Source: Elusimicrobiota bacterium
GTDB lineage: Bacteria > Elusimicrobiota > Elusimicrobia > Elusimicrobiales > Elusimicrobiaceae
Length of the DNA: 64,000 nucleotides
Direction: 5' to 3'
Assembly: GCA_009778915.1 (NCBI GenBank)
Contig: WRFH01000001.1
Location: forward strand, 124,001-188,000
The notes under the pieces are model-generated. The model had not been told where the DNA came from. It was given only the letters and a program-made list of their open reading frames with translations, and did no database searches. Positions 1-9,497 of the stretch are shown here, piece after piece (position 1 is the stretch's first letter; each line of letters opens with the position of its first letter). The translations under genes were made by a program, and so were the position numbers.

Positions 1-475
1 TGAACGGAATTTTTTTGGTTCTCCGCGCGTCCGCCAGCGCGGCGACTATTTTATTGGCAAGCACTAAAGTAATCGGCAGAAATTCAGGTGTTTCGTCCAC
101 GGCGTAGCCGACCATTAAACCCTGGTCTCCGGCGCCGCCGATATCAACGCCTTGGCTGATATCCGGCGACTGGCGGCCTATAACGTTTAAAATAGCGCAG
201 GTGTCCGCGTTAAAACCGTATTTCGGGTCCGTATAACCTATGCGCTTAATTTCTTCGCGCGCGATAGCATCAATATCCACCCACGTATTCGTGGTAATTT
301 CGCCGCCTATGACGACGAGGCCGCGCGTCACATATGTCTCGCACGCCACGCGCGCCGCTTTATCTTTGGCTAAAATGGCGTCTAAAACGGCGTCGGAAAC
401 CGCGTCGCACATTTTGTCCGGGTGGCCTTCGCCCACGGATTCGGACGTGAATAAGCACTTGCCTTTTTGTATCAT
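1..475 (-). CDS. metK: S-adenosylmethionine synthetase (N-terminal part; runs off window)
   Basis: Minus-strand translation MIQKGKCLFTSESVGEGHPDKMCDAVSDAVLD...DIGGAGDQGLMVGYAVDETPEFLPI matches the MetK N-terminal signature. Confidence 0.95.
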   Translation of the reverse strand, partial: MIQKGKCLFTSESVGEGHPDKMCDAVSDAVLDAILAKDKAARVACETYVTRGLVVIGGEITTNTWVDIDAIAREEIKRIGYTDPKYGFNADTCAILNVIGRQSPDISQGVDIGGAGDQGLMVGYAVDETPEFLPITLVLANKIVAALADARRTKKIPF

Positions 476-494
476 ATAGTTATTATAACATTTA
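476..494. promoter_or_regulatory. 19-bp divergent metK/xth intergenic region with overlapping -10-like boxes on both strands
   Basis: Minus-strand TATAAT (488-483) lies 7 nt from the metK ATG (475); plus-strand TATTAT (482-487) lies 7 nt from the xth ATG (495); no SD on either side. Confidence 0.6.
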
Positions 495-1261
495 TGACAA
501 AACGCTTTATATCTTGGAACGTAAACGGCCTGCGCGCGATAGAAAAAAAAGGGTTTTCCGCGTGGTTTAAAAAAGAAAGCCCGGACATTCTGGCTTTGCA
601 GGAAACAAAATCCGCGCCGGAGCAGCTGAGCGCCGCCCTGCGCGAGCCGCCGGGATATTTTGCTTATTTCAGCGTCGCTGGGAAAAAAGGTTACAGCGGC
701 ACGGCGGTATACACAAAAGAAAAACCGTTAAGCGTCAGCGAATCTATCGGCGACAAAAATTTAGACGGTGAGGGCAGAACCCTGGTCTTAGAATTTGAAA
801 CTTTTTATTTCTTAAATATTTATTATCCCAACGGCGGACAGGGGCCGCACAGGATAGATTATAAACTGCGTTTTTACGCGCAGTTTTTAAAACTGGCCAA
901 AGAACTGATGAAGAAAAAAACCGTGGTAATCTGCGGCGACGTCAACACCGCGCATAAGGAAATTGATTTGGCGAGGCCGAAAGAAAACGAGAAAAACACC
1001 GGCTTTCTGCCGGAAGAGCGCGCGTGGCTGGACAAATTTTTTACCAACGGGCTGACGGACACTTTCCGCCTGTTTAACGCGGACGGCGGCAATTATACCT
1101 GGTGGGATTACAAAACAAAAGCGCGGGAAAGGAACGTCGGCTGGAGAATAGATTATTTTTTCGTGGATACCGCGTCCGAGAAAAAAGTAAAAAAATCTTA
1201 TATCATGCCGGACGTGCAGGGTTCGGACCATTGTCCGATAGCGTTAGAGATTAATTTATGA
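495..1261 (+). CDS. xth: Exodeoxyribonuclease III
   Basis: MTKRFISWNVNGLRAIEKKGF...LALQETK...GDVNTAHKEIDLARPK...GSDHCPIALEI: ExoIII/AP endonuclease motifs. ORF track starts at 467; the family N-terminus fits ATG 495. Confidence 0.95.
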
Positions 1262-2001
1262 CGATATCAGTAATAATGATAACCAAAAACGAAGAGCGCA
1301 ATATCGCCGCGGCGCTGGACAGCGTCAAAGGTTTTGCCGACGAGATTGTCATAGTTGACGGCTATTCGACGGATAAAACGGTTGAAATCGCCCGCGGTTA
1401 CGGCGCGAAAATAACGGAGAAAACTTTTGTCTCTTTTAAAGACCAAAAAGGAGCCGCTCTTGCCGCCGCGACTAAAGACTGGGTGCTAAATTTAGACGCC
1501 GACGAAACATTGGGAGACGCGCTTAAAGCGGAAATTTTGGAAACAATAAAAGATACAAAATACAACGGTTTTTATCTGCCGTCTTCAAATATTTTTTTAG
1601 GCCGGCGCATGAAATGGGGTTCGCTTAGGGGGGATTATAAACTGCGTCTTGCGCGGCGCGCTGCCGCTTCTTATGAGGGAGGCAAAGTGCATGAGGTGCT
1701 GAGCGTCCCCGGCGTTACGCCGAAACTCAAAAACCCGCTCAGCCATACTCCTTACCGCGACATACGCCATTATTTTGAAAAGTTTAATTCTTACACTTCT
1801 CTAGGCGCGGAAAGCATGCATGAAAAAGGCAAAAAATTTAATCCTCTTCAAATGCTGCGCCCGTTTTGGGAATTTTTCAGATTATATATAATACGCCTGG
1901 GTTTTTTAGACGGATACCAGGGTTTTTTGTGGGCGTCGTTTTCCAGTTTTTACCCTTTTGTAAAGTACGCCAAACTTTGGGAGCTTAACAGAAAACGCTA
2001 A
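1258..2001 (+). CDS. Glycosyltransferase family 2 (WaaE/KdtX-like)
   Basis: MTISVIMITKNEERNIAAALDSVKGFADEIVIVDGYSTDKTVEIA...NLDADE: GT2 motifs. Confidence 0.9.
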   Translation: MTISVIMITKNEERNIAAALDSVKGFADEIVIVDGYSTDKTVEIARGYGAKITEKTFVSFKDQKGAALAAATKDWVLNLDADETLGDALKAEILETIKDTKYNGFYLPSSNIFLGRRMKWGSLRGDYKLRLARRAAASYEGGKVHEVLSVPGVTPKLKNPLSHTPYRDIRHYFEKFNSYTSLGAESMHEKGKKFNPLQMLRPFWEFFRLYIIRLGFLDGYQGFLWASFSSFYPFVKYAKLWELNRKR

Positions 2002-3083
2002 AGTTTTTCCACTTCGTCGGCTATAATCTGCGCGGATTTAAGCGGGTCCGGCAGTTCCAAAACCTCAAACCCGCGTTCCATAAATTCCAGAATATTTTTA
2101 TTCTTCGCCACGCCGGAAATGTAGTCGTATAACTGCGAAGAAAGATTTTCGTTTTCAATAAAAAGTTCCGCGCAGCCGGCTTTTTTCAGCACGGTGCCGT
2201 TATAATACTGGTGATTATCCGCAGCGTAAGGATAGGGCACCAGAACCGCCGGTTTGCGGCACGCGTAAAGTTCCGCGATAGTGCTCGCGCCGCTCCTGCA
2301 AACCACAAAATCCGCCGCGTGCATTAAAAAATAAATGTCGTGGCAGTAGGCAAACAGACGTATATTCCTGAAACCGCGGTATTCCTGTTTTAACCTTTCA
2401 TAACCCTTGTCGCCGCTTATGTGGACAAACTGCACGGTATTATTTTTTCTGACGATTTTTTTTGCGGCTTTGCTCACCGCGATATTTAACTGCTTGCTGC
2501 CCTGCGAACCGCCGAAAACAAGAATTGTCGCCAGTTTAGCGTCCAGCCCGCGGCCGGCCAGAATTTCGGCTTTATTATAAGGCAGGCCGAACTCAGGACG
2601 TATAGGAGTGCCGACGAGTTTTGTGTTTCTGATATTGTCCGACGTCGGTAACCCGAGCAAAAACAGATTTGTGAATTTAGAACAAACTTTGTTCGCAAGG
2701 CCGATTTTGGTATTTGAATCATGGACGGCGCTTTTAATTCCTTTGAGCCGCGCCCAAAGAATAAGCGGGAAAGAAATGTATCCGCCCATGCCGACGCAGA
2801 CGTCCGGCTTAAAATTTTTGATTATGACGGCGGTCTGTACCATCGAGATGCACAGCTTGCAGCCGAAAATAAAATATTTGAAAGGATTTAAAGAGCGCGG
2901 CAGCCCGGTGAAATTTATTTGTTTGTAACTAAAACCGTTTCTTTCAAGCGTTTTTATCGCGAGGTCGCCTTTTCTGACGATAAATAAAACTTCATGCCCT
3001 CTTTTCCGCAGTTCTTTACCGAGTGAGAACCCCGGATAAAAGTGGCCGCCCGTTCCGCCGGAAGCTATTATAAATCTCTTCAT
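1998..3083 (-). CDS. murG: UDP-N-acetylglucosamine--MurNAc-pentapeptide transferase
   Basis: SGGTGGHFYPG...GGYISFPL...GGSQGSKQLN...CRSGASTIAEL. Confidence 0.95.
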   Translation of the reverse strand: MKRFIIASGGTGGHFYPGFSLGKELRKRGHEVLFIVRKGDLAIKTLERNGFSYKQINFTGLPRSLNPFKYFIFGCKLCISMVQTAVIIKNFKPDVCVGMGGYISFPLILWARLKGIKSAVHDSNTKIGLANKVCSKFTNLFLLGLPTSDNIRNTKLVGTPIRPEFGLPYNKAEILAGRGLDAKLATILVFGGSQGSKQLNIAVSKAAKKIVRKNNTVQFVHISGDKGYERLKQEYRGFRNIRLFAYCHDIYFLMHAADFVVCRSGASTIAELYACRKPAVLVPYPYAADNHQYYNGTVLKKAGCAELFIENENLSSQLYDYISGVAKNKNILEFMERGFEVLELPDPLKSAQIIADEVEKL

Positions 3084-3087
3084 TTCA

Positions 3088-4245
3088 TTAAACCCTCTCT
3101 TTCAAGTTTGCCTTCTCAACAGCGGAAATGTTAAACAGAATTCCCATCATTGCCATAGTCACCAGCACCGAGGAACCGCCGTAAGAAAAAAACGGCAGCG
3201 GCAGACCTTTTGTCGGCAGCAGGCCGACGGCCACGCCCATATTTAAAAAGGCCTGCAGCGTTATAGTCAGCGTTATGCCGAGCGCGAGCATTGAGTTAAA
3301 AGTATTTTTCGCGCGCCGCGCGACTTTTATCCCGCGTATCAGCATCCACGCGAAAAGCGCCACTATTATCAACGCGCCGAACATGCCGGCTTCTTCGGCG
3401 ATAATCGCGAAAATAAAATCAGTATGCGCGGCCGGCAGATACTGCAGTTTAAGTTCAGAATTACCCAAACCTTTGCCGAACCACCCGCCGGAACCTATCG
3501 CTAAAAAAGACTGGAAAAGCTGGTACCCGCTGGAATCCGACGCGGTTTCCGGCGACAGAAAAGAAAACAGACGTTTCATTCTGTAGGAATAAAATATCAT
3601 CTGGTGCAGCGCCACCGGTATGGCGCAGGCCAGAATTAAAAGCAGATGTTTTAAACGCGCGCCCGCCGTGTAAAGCATTAAAAACACGACGGCGAACAAA
3701 AGCGCCGGCGTGCCGAGTTCCGGCGCCAGCATCATAAGGCCCAGCGTCACGGCGGTCAAGACAAGCGGGGGGACGATTACGTTAAAAGATTTGCTTATGC
3801 TTGCGGAAATATTGTCCAGATAATACGCTATATAAATAATGAGCGCGGGTTTCGCGACTTCCGACGGCTGCAGATTGAAAAACCCCAGATTTATCCACCG
3901 GTGGACGTTGGCGACTTTAGGTGTAAAAAGCACAAACACCAGCAAAAACCACGCGCCGTATAAAATAAACATGGGATTAATTTTTTTTTGCAGCCGCAGA
4001 TAATACTGGCTTAAAAACGCCGCGGCTATAAGCCCCAGGCCGCCGAAAATAAGCTGCCTTTTAAATAACGCGCCGGACTCAAACGCGCTGGAAGAATAAG
4101 TAAACACAAGGCCGAAAAGCATCAGCGTGAACATTATAATCAGCAGATTTCTATCCGGCATAAGAAAGCGCGTCTTGGGCGGCGCCTCAGTATTTTTTTT
4201 GGGCGCTTTGACGGGTTTGAGAAGGTAAACTTTATCTTTTGTCAT
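3088..4245 (-). CDS. ftsW: FtsW/RodA/SpoVE family peptidoglycan glycosyltransferase
   Basis: Multi-TM SEDS protein, LQPSEVAKPALIIYIA...AHTDFIFAIIAEEAGMFG...LPLPFFSYGGSS. Confidence 0.93.
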   Translation of the reverse strand: MTKDKVYLLKPVKAPKKNTEAPPKTRFLMPDRNLLIIMFTLMLFGLVFTYSSSAFESGALFKRQLIFGGLGLIAAAFLSQYYLRLQKKINPMFILYGAWFLLVFVLFTPKVANVHRWINLGFFNLQPSEVAKPALIIYIAYYLDNISASISKSFNVIVPPLVLTAVTLGLMMLAPELGTPALLFAVVFLMLYTAGARLKHLLLILACAIPVALHQMIFYSYRMKRLFSFLSPETASDSSGYQLFQSFLAIGSGGWFGKGLGNSELKLQYLPAAHTDFIFAIIAEEAGMFGALIIVALFAWMLIRGIKVARRAKNTFNSMLALGITLTITLQAFLNMGVAVGLLPTKGLPLPFFSYGGSSVLVTMAMMGILFNISAVEKANLKERV

Positions 4246-5327
4246 CTGATTTTAAGGGACGCCAGAGACAACAGCGTAAGCATTATTCCTATAATCCAAA
4301 AACGGACGGTGACTTTCGGCTCCGCCCAGCCTTTAAGTTCAAAATGGTGGTGCAGAGGAGCCATTTTAAAAAGCCTTTTGCCGCCGGTCGCGCGGAAATA
4401 TAACATTTGCAGCATCACCGACAAAGTTTCCGCGACGAAAATTCCGCCGGCCAGAGGCAGCAAAAGTTCCTGCTTGACGCATAAAGCGGAAACGCCCAAA
4501 ACGCCGCCTAAAAAAAGCGAGCTGGTATCCCCCATAAAAACCTGCGCCGGATAAGTGTTGTACCACAAAAACCCTAAACACGCGCCCAAAAGCGCGCACA
4601 GAAATACGGTTATTTCGCCGGCGCCCGGTACGTAAATTATTTTAAGATATTCGGCAAAATTTATGTTGCCGGCAAGATAAGCGAAAATAGCGTAAGTGCC
4701 GGCGCATAAAATCATGGAACCCGCCGCCAGCCCGTCCAGTCCGTCGGTAAGATTGGTCGCGTTTGAGGAGCCGACTATCAAAAGCATTGCGAAAATCAGA
4801 TAAAAAAATGACAGGTTTATAAAAAGCTGGTTAAAAAACGGCACGCTTAATTTAGAAATATAGGCCGCGTTCGGCGGATACATAGTCAGAAAAAACACGA
4901 CGACAAATGACGTCAAAATCTGTAAAGTAAATTTAACCCACGACGGCGCGCCCTGCGGATTTTTTTTAACAAGTTTCGTATAATCGTCCGCGATTCCGGC
5001 GGCGGAAAGCATGACTGTCGTAAAAGAAAGCAGCCATATATAACGGCTGTCCAGCCGCGCCCACAGCAGCACCGTTACCAGCAGCGAAACAAGTATCATA
5101 ACGCCGCCCATAGTCGGCGTGCCTTGTTTGCTGAGGTGGGACGCCGGCCCGTCGGCGCGCTGGTACTGCTGAATTTTGTAGGATGAAAGTTTTCTGATTA
5201 CCGCCGGGCCTATAAATAAAACTAAGATAAGCGCCGTAAAAATAGCTCCGCCCGCGCGGAAAGTGATATAGCTGAAAAGATTTAAAAAACTTATATCGTG
5301 TTTGAGAAGAGACAAATAATATAGCAT
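4242..5327 (-). CDS. mraY: Phospho-N-acetylmuramoyl-pentapeptide transferase
   Basis: GTPTMGG...DDYTKL...NATNLTDGLDGLA...MGDTSSLFLGG...APLHHHFELKGW. Confidence 0.96.
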   Translation of the reverse strand: MLYYLSLLKHDISFLNLFSYITFRAGGAIFTALILVLFIGPAVIRKLSSYKIQQYQRADGPASHLSKQGTPTMGGVMILVSLLVTVLLWARLDSRYIWLLSFTTVMLSAAGIADDYTKLVKKNPQGAPSWVKFTLQILTSFVVVFFLTMYPPNAAYISKLSVPFFNQLFINLSFFYLIFAMLLIVGSSNATNLTDGLDGLAAGSMILCAGTYAIFAYLAGNINFAEYLKIIYVPGAGEITVFLCALLGACLGFLWYNTYPAQVFMGDTSSLFLGGVLGVSALCVKQELLLPLAGGIFVAETLSVMLQMLYFRATGGKRLFKMAPLHHHFELKGWAEPKVTVRFWIIGIMLTLLSLASLKIR

Positions 5328-6671
5328 CTAGAACTCCTTAAAAATATTTTCAAAATTCATCGAGCGCGACGCTTTTACAAGGCATGTCCCGCCGTTTTTA
5401 AGCGCGTTTTTTAAATCCGCCAGCCAGTCTTTGTAATATAAAGAATATTTTACATTTATATTCGGGTGTTTTGCGCGCAGAATTTCCGCCGCCGCCGCCA
5501 TTTCCGGGCCGGACAGGAAAACAGTTTCAATTTTATTTTCCGCCAGCTGCTCCGCCGCCGCCGCGTGGTATTTGGCGGAGTGCGCGCCCAGTTCTTTCAT
5601 GTCGCCCAGCACGGCGATAAGCGGCTTGGTTTTTTCTTTAGCAAGCAGCGTTATGGCGTTTTCCATAGACGCGGGATTAGCGTTATAACAGTCTAAAATA
5701 AAAGTCGCTCCGCCGTGTTTTACGCGCTGCATACGCATGGGCATAGGTTCGTAATTTTTAAGCCCGCGTTCAAGATTGTCTTTGAACAAACCCAGCGCTA
5801 TCGCACCCGCGCAGGCCGCGGCCGCGTTTAATTTATTGTGGCGTTCAAAGTTCAGGCCGAAAGAAAAAACTTCGTCTTTATAAATAAATTCAAAATTTTC
5901 TTTGTCCGATATTTTCAAATCCGCGCCGTCGGAAAATCCAAAAGTTATCGCGCGGCCTTTGTAAGTGTTTTTTAAATTTTTAAGCATGTCGTCGTCAAGA
6001 TTGTAAACCAATGTACCGCCTGGGTTTAGCGCGGCGGCAAGCTCGGTTTTTGTGTCATAAACTGTTTGTAAATTTTTAAAAAATTCAAGGTGCGCGGCGG
6101 AAATATTTGTAATTATGCCGACGTCGGGCGCCGCCGGCGCCGCTATTTCCGCGATATCGCCTTTTTTGGACGCGCCCAGTTCGAACACGCCGTATTTATC
6201 GTCCGGCGTAATTTCCAAAAGCGAAAAAGGCAGACCGAACTGATTGTTTAAATTGCCCATATTCGCGCGGGTTTGCCCGGCGGTTTTGCATATGGACAGC
6301 AGCATTTGTTTCGTCGTGCTTTTGCCGTTTGAGCCGGTTATCGCGGCAAGCTTTAAATTCATTTCCCGGCGGTGCCAGCCGGCGACAGTTTGCAGAGCGG
6401 CAAGAGCGTTTGACACTTTGACAAAAGCCGTATTTTTAAAATCCAGATTTTCCGCGCGCTCGGCCACGACGGCGGCGGCGCCTTTGTTAATGACATCCTG
6501 CAAAAAATCATTGGCGTCAAATTTTCCGCCTTTTAACGCCCAGAAATTCTGCCCGGCGGTTAAGACGCGGCTGTCAGTCGCGAAAGTTTTAAAAGGCGTC
6601 TTCGGGTTTCCGTTAACAATTTTACCGCCGGTAATTTTAGCCAAATGTTCCAAAGTCAAATTTAAATTCAT
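5328..6671 (-). CDS. murF: UDP-MurNAc-tripeptide--D-Ala-D-Ala ligase
   Basis: AITGSNGKSTTKQML...DCYNANPASMENAI...LGDMKELG. Confidence 0.95.
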   Translation of the reverse strand: MNLNLTLEHLAKITGGKIVNGNPKTPFKTFATDSRVLTAGQNFWALKGGKFDANDFLQDVINKGAAAVVAERAENLDFKNTAFVKVSNALAALQTVAGWHRREMNLKLAAITGSNGKSTTKQMLLSICKTAGQTRANMGNLNNQFGLPFSLLEITPDDKYGVFELGASKKGDIAEIAAPAAPDVGIITNISAAHLEFFKNLQTVYDTKTELAAALNPGGTLVYNLDDDMLKNLKNTYKGRAITFGFSDGADLKISDKENFEFIYKDEVFSFGLNFERHNKLNAAAACAGAIALGLFKDNLERGLKNYEPMPMRMQRVKHGGATFILDCYNANPASMENAITLLAKEKTKPLIAVLGDMKELGAHSAKYHAAAAEQLAENKIETVFLSGPEMAAAAEILRAKHPNINVKYSLYYKDWLADLKNALKNGGTCLVKASRSMNFENIFKEF

Positions 6672-6728
6672 ACAATCTCCGTTATTTTAAAGACGCGGGG
6701 TCATCAGGTTCCACGCCGTAAAAAGAAA

Positions 6729-8366
6729 CTAGTTAGACGCGATTTCCGCAAACGCCGGCGCCGCGCTCGACGCGCCGAAAATAGGTTTTTCCGGCTGGTC
6801 CAATACTATCAAAATAGTAAACGCCGGGCGCGACGCCGGCAAAAACCCGCAGAAAGAAACTATGTGGCTGGCCTTGGCGTAACCGTCGCTTCCCAGTTTT
6901 TCCGCCGTGCCAGTTTTACCGGCGACGGTATACCCCGGCACGGCGGCTTTTTTGCCCGTGCCTTTTGTCACGACGTTCTGCAAAAGCCCGTTCATTAATT
7001 TAACCGTCTGCGGTTTGATGACGGTTCTTATTTTATTGGGTTTGGCCGTGTAAGTCGGCTCGCCGTCAGGCTCCGTGATTTTGCTTATTATATGCGGCTG
7101 CATCAAAAAACCGCCGTTGGCGATAGCGCTGTAGGCGTTGACAAGCTGTATTCCCGTCAGAGAAATGCCGTAGCCGTAGCCGGCGGTCGCCGTGTCAACC
7201 TTTGTCCATTTATCATACGGGCGCACGGTGCCCCTCGCCTCGCCCTGAAAGCCCACGTCCGTCTTTGTCCCGAAACCGTACGCGCGTATATAATAGAAAA
7301 AATCTTTAGCGCCAAGATTTACCGCTAACCGCGCTGCGCCGCGGTTGGAAGACACTTCAAGCATCTGGCTTATCGTCATAGATTTGGTTTTCAAATGCGG
7401 GTCCTTAACTGTAAAACCAGGGGCGACGGCCCACGTATTATCATCATCAAAAGTCAAATAGTCGTCCGGTTTTGCGGAGCCGCTGTCCAGCGCAGATGAC
7501 GTGGTGATTGCTTTGAACGTCGAGCCCGGCTCATACGTAAACTGGAAAGGCAGCGACTGGCCGTCCTGCACCGGGTAAGACGCGGCGGCTATTATAAAAC
7601 CCGTATTCGGGTCCTGCACAATGGCCATGCCGCGCTGCGCGCCGTTGGTGACGACGTATCTCTTCAAAATGTCTTCCATATAATACTGAATGGCGGAATT
7701 TATCGTCAGATACACGTCTGAAATATGTTCTTCTTCTTTCATTCCGCGCTCGTAAATTATCTGGCCTCTGCGCGCGCGCATAGCGCGCTTACGGCCGATG
7801 TCCTGGCTGAGTTCTTTGTTAAAAAGCTGCTCTATGCCGGATAAACCCATATTTTTTGAATTCGCCGCGCCTATTAAATCTAAAGCCATGTCGCCGTAAG
7901 GACGTATTCTGTCATACTCCGGGCTGAGTTCTATGCCGGTCAGATTATTTTTCTGTATCGCTTCCGTAAGTTCCGTGTAAACGGCGGGTTTAATTTTTTT
8001 GTCGACGTAAAAAAAGTTGTCTTTGGTTTTCCAGTCTTTTAAAATATCGTTTTTTGGAATTTTTAAGACGGAGGACAAAACGCTGACGGCCGCGTCTTTG
8101 TCGTTGACGTATTTTTTAAGCACCGCGCAAGAGTGGGTGCGCAGGCTTTCGGCCAGAATATTCCCGTTTACGTCTAAAATATTGCCGCGGATTCTGTCCT
8201 CCGCCAGATAAGCGTAAATGGATTTTTCCGTTTTTTCCGTCAGTTCCTCATGCTTAAAAGTCTGCAGATAAAAAAGCCGCGACGCCACGAAGAGCGCCGG
8301 CAGCAGGCACAGCGCGCCGCATATTTTAAGACGCATTTTTGTGTTATAAGAAAACTCAGTCATCAT
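6729..8366 (-). CDS. ftsI: Penicillin-binding protein, FtsI-type transpeptidase
   Basis: PBP dimerisation domain; YEPGSTFKAI (SxxK), SSN (EVSSNRGAARL), KTGTAEK motifs; position between ftsL and murF. Confidence 0.92.
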   Translation of the reverse strand: MMTEFSYNTKMRLKICGALCLLPALFVASRLFYLQTFKHEELTEKTEKSIYAYLAEDRIRGNILDVNGNILAESLRTHSCAVLKKYVNDKDAAVSVLSSVLKIPKNDILKDWKTKDNFFYVDKKIKPAVYTELTEAIQKNNLTGIELSPEYDRIRPYGDMALDLIGAANSKNMGLSGIEQLFNKELSQDIGRKRAMRARRGQIIYERGMKEEEHISDVYLTINSAIQYYMEDILKRYVVTNGAQRGMAIVQDPNTGFIIAAASYPVQDGQSLPFQFTYEPGSTFKAITTSSALDSGSAKPDDYLTFDDDNTWAVAPGFTVKDPHLKTKSMTISQMLEVSSNRGAARLAVNLGAKDFFYYIRAYGFGTKTDVGFQGEARGTVRPYDKWTKVDTATAGYGYGISLTGIQLVNAYSAIANGGFLMQPHIISKITEPDGEPTYTAKPNKIRTVIKPQTVKLMNGLLQNVVTKGTGKKAAVPGYTVAGKTGTAEKLGSDGYAKASHIVSFCGFLPASRPAFTILIVLDQPEKPIFGASSAAPAFAEIASN

Positions 8367-8616
8367 CTTTAATTACCGCTATGTTTTTAACCGGCGTCAG
8401 CTGCATATTAAGTTTTTCCCGCGCGGCGGTATCTATGGCCGCGGGCGAAGTTAAAACGTTTATTCTGTATCTCAGGTACTGGTTTTGCGCTTCTTTGAGG
8501 GAAACTTCCTGTTCCAGCCGCGCGACTTCTATGCCGAGCCGCCTCTCTTCGACGCGCTGCACGGCGAGTATCAGACAAAATAAAGCCGTTATGAATAACC
8601 AAATAAATATTCTCAT
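8356..8616 (-). CDS. ftsL: FtsL-like cell division protein
   Basis: 86 aa, single N-terminal TM plus coiled coil (ARLEQEVSLKEAQNQYLRYRI), located between rsmH and ftsI. Confidence 0.7.
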   Translation of the reverse strand: MRIFIWLFITALFCLILAVQRVEERRLGIEVARLEQEVSLKEAQNQYLRYRINVLTSPAAIDTAAREKLNMQLTPVKNIAVIKDDD

Positions 8617-9497
8617 ATTTTTTCTATAACTCTCAGTTTCGCGCTTCTGCTGCGGCGGTTATTTTTAACTTCTTCAAAACACGGTTCGTAGACGTGTTTG
8701 TTCACAAGTTTTATTTTTCCGTCCGCCGCCATTTGTTTAAAAACGTTTTTTACAATTCTGTCTTCAAGAGAATGAAACGTTAAAACCGCCGCGCGGCCGC
8801 CGGGATTAAGAATGTCCGGCAGAAATTTAAGGCTTCGTTCAACAGTACCCAGTTCGTCGTTAACCGCTATTCTCAGCGCCTGAAAAACGCGCGTGGCCGG
8901 GTGCGTTTTGCCGCGGCGCGGCACCGCCTCATTTATTACGGACGCAAGTTCCGCCGTTGTCTCCAAAGGTTTGATACGGCGGGCGTTAAAAATCGCCATC
9001 GCTATTTTCGCGGCGGACGGTTCTTCACCGTAATCAATAAAAATTTTTTCCAAATCCCTGACAGCATAGTTATTGACGATATCCCGCGCGGTAAGTTTCG
9101 CGCCGGTGTCAAAACGCATGTCAAGCGGCCCGCCGGACTGGAAACTGAAGCCGCGCCGCGCGTCGTCCAGCTGGTAAGAACTTACGCCCAAATCAAGCAG
9201 CACGCCGTCAACGCCCGCCAGCCCGAGCTCAGCCAGCACCTGCGGTATAAATTCATAACTTTTATTAAACGCCGTCAGACGCTGGTCATTGACGTTTTTA
9301 GTCGCCATTTCAACGGCGTTAATATCTTTGTCAAACCCGAGAATACGCGCGCCGCTGTCCAGCAGGCTGAGAAAATATTTCGTATGCCCGCCGAGGCCCA
9401 GCGTGCCGTCGACGTATACTCCATCCTTTTTAACCAGCAGCAGTTCAGCTGTTTTCATTCCCATGACGGGCAGGTGCACCCAGTTATTGTCTTGCAT
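8613..9497 (-). CDS. rsmH: 16S rRNA (cytosine1402-N4)-methyltransferase
   Basis: HLPVM...VDGTLGLGGHTKYFL...LLDLGVSSYQLD..RGFSFQSGGPLDMRFD...FHSLEDRIVK. ORF track starts at 9545; ATG 9497 preferred. Confidence 0.95.
   Translation of the reverse strand: MQDNNWVHLPVMGMKTAELLLVKKDGVYVDGTLGLGGHTKYFLSLLDSGARILGFDKDINAVEMATKNVNDQRLTAFNKSYEFIPQVLAELGLAGVDGVLLDLGVSSYQLDDARRGFSFQSGGPLDMRFDTGAKLTARDIVNNYAVRDLEKIFIDYGEEPSAAKIAMAIFNARRIKPLETTAELASVINEAVPRRGKTHPATRVFQALRIAVNDELGTVERSLKFLPDILNPGGRAAVLTFHSLEDRIVKNVFKQMAADGKIKLVNKHVYEPCFEEVKNNRRSRSAKLRVIEKI

Noticed and set aside
6682-6735. Programmed -1 frameshift as the explanation of the FtsI tail
   Set aside because: No canonical slippery heptamer at the AAC-TAG junction; kept only as a frameshift/truncation observation.
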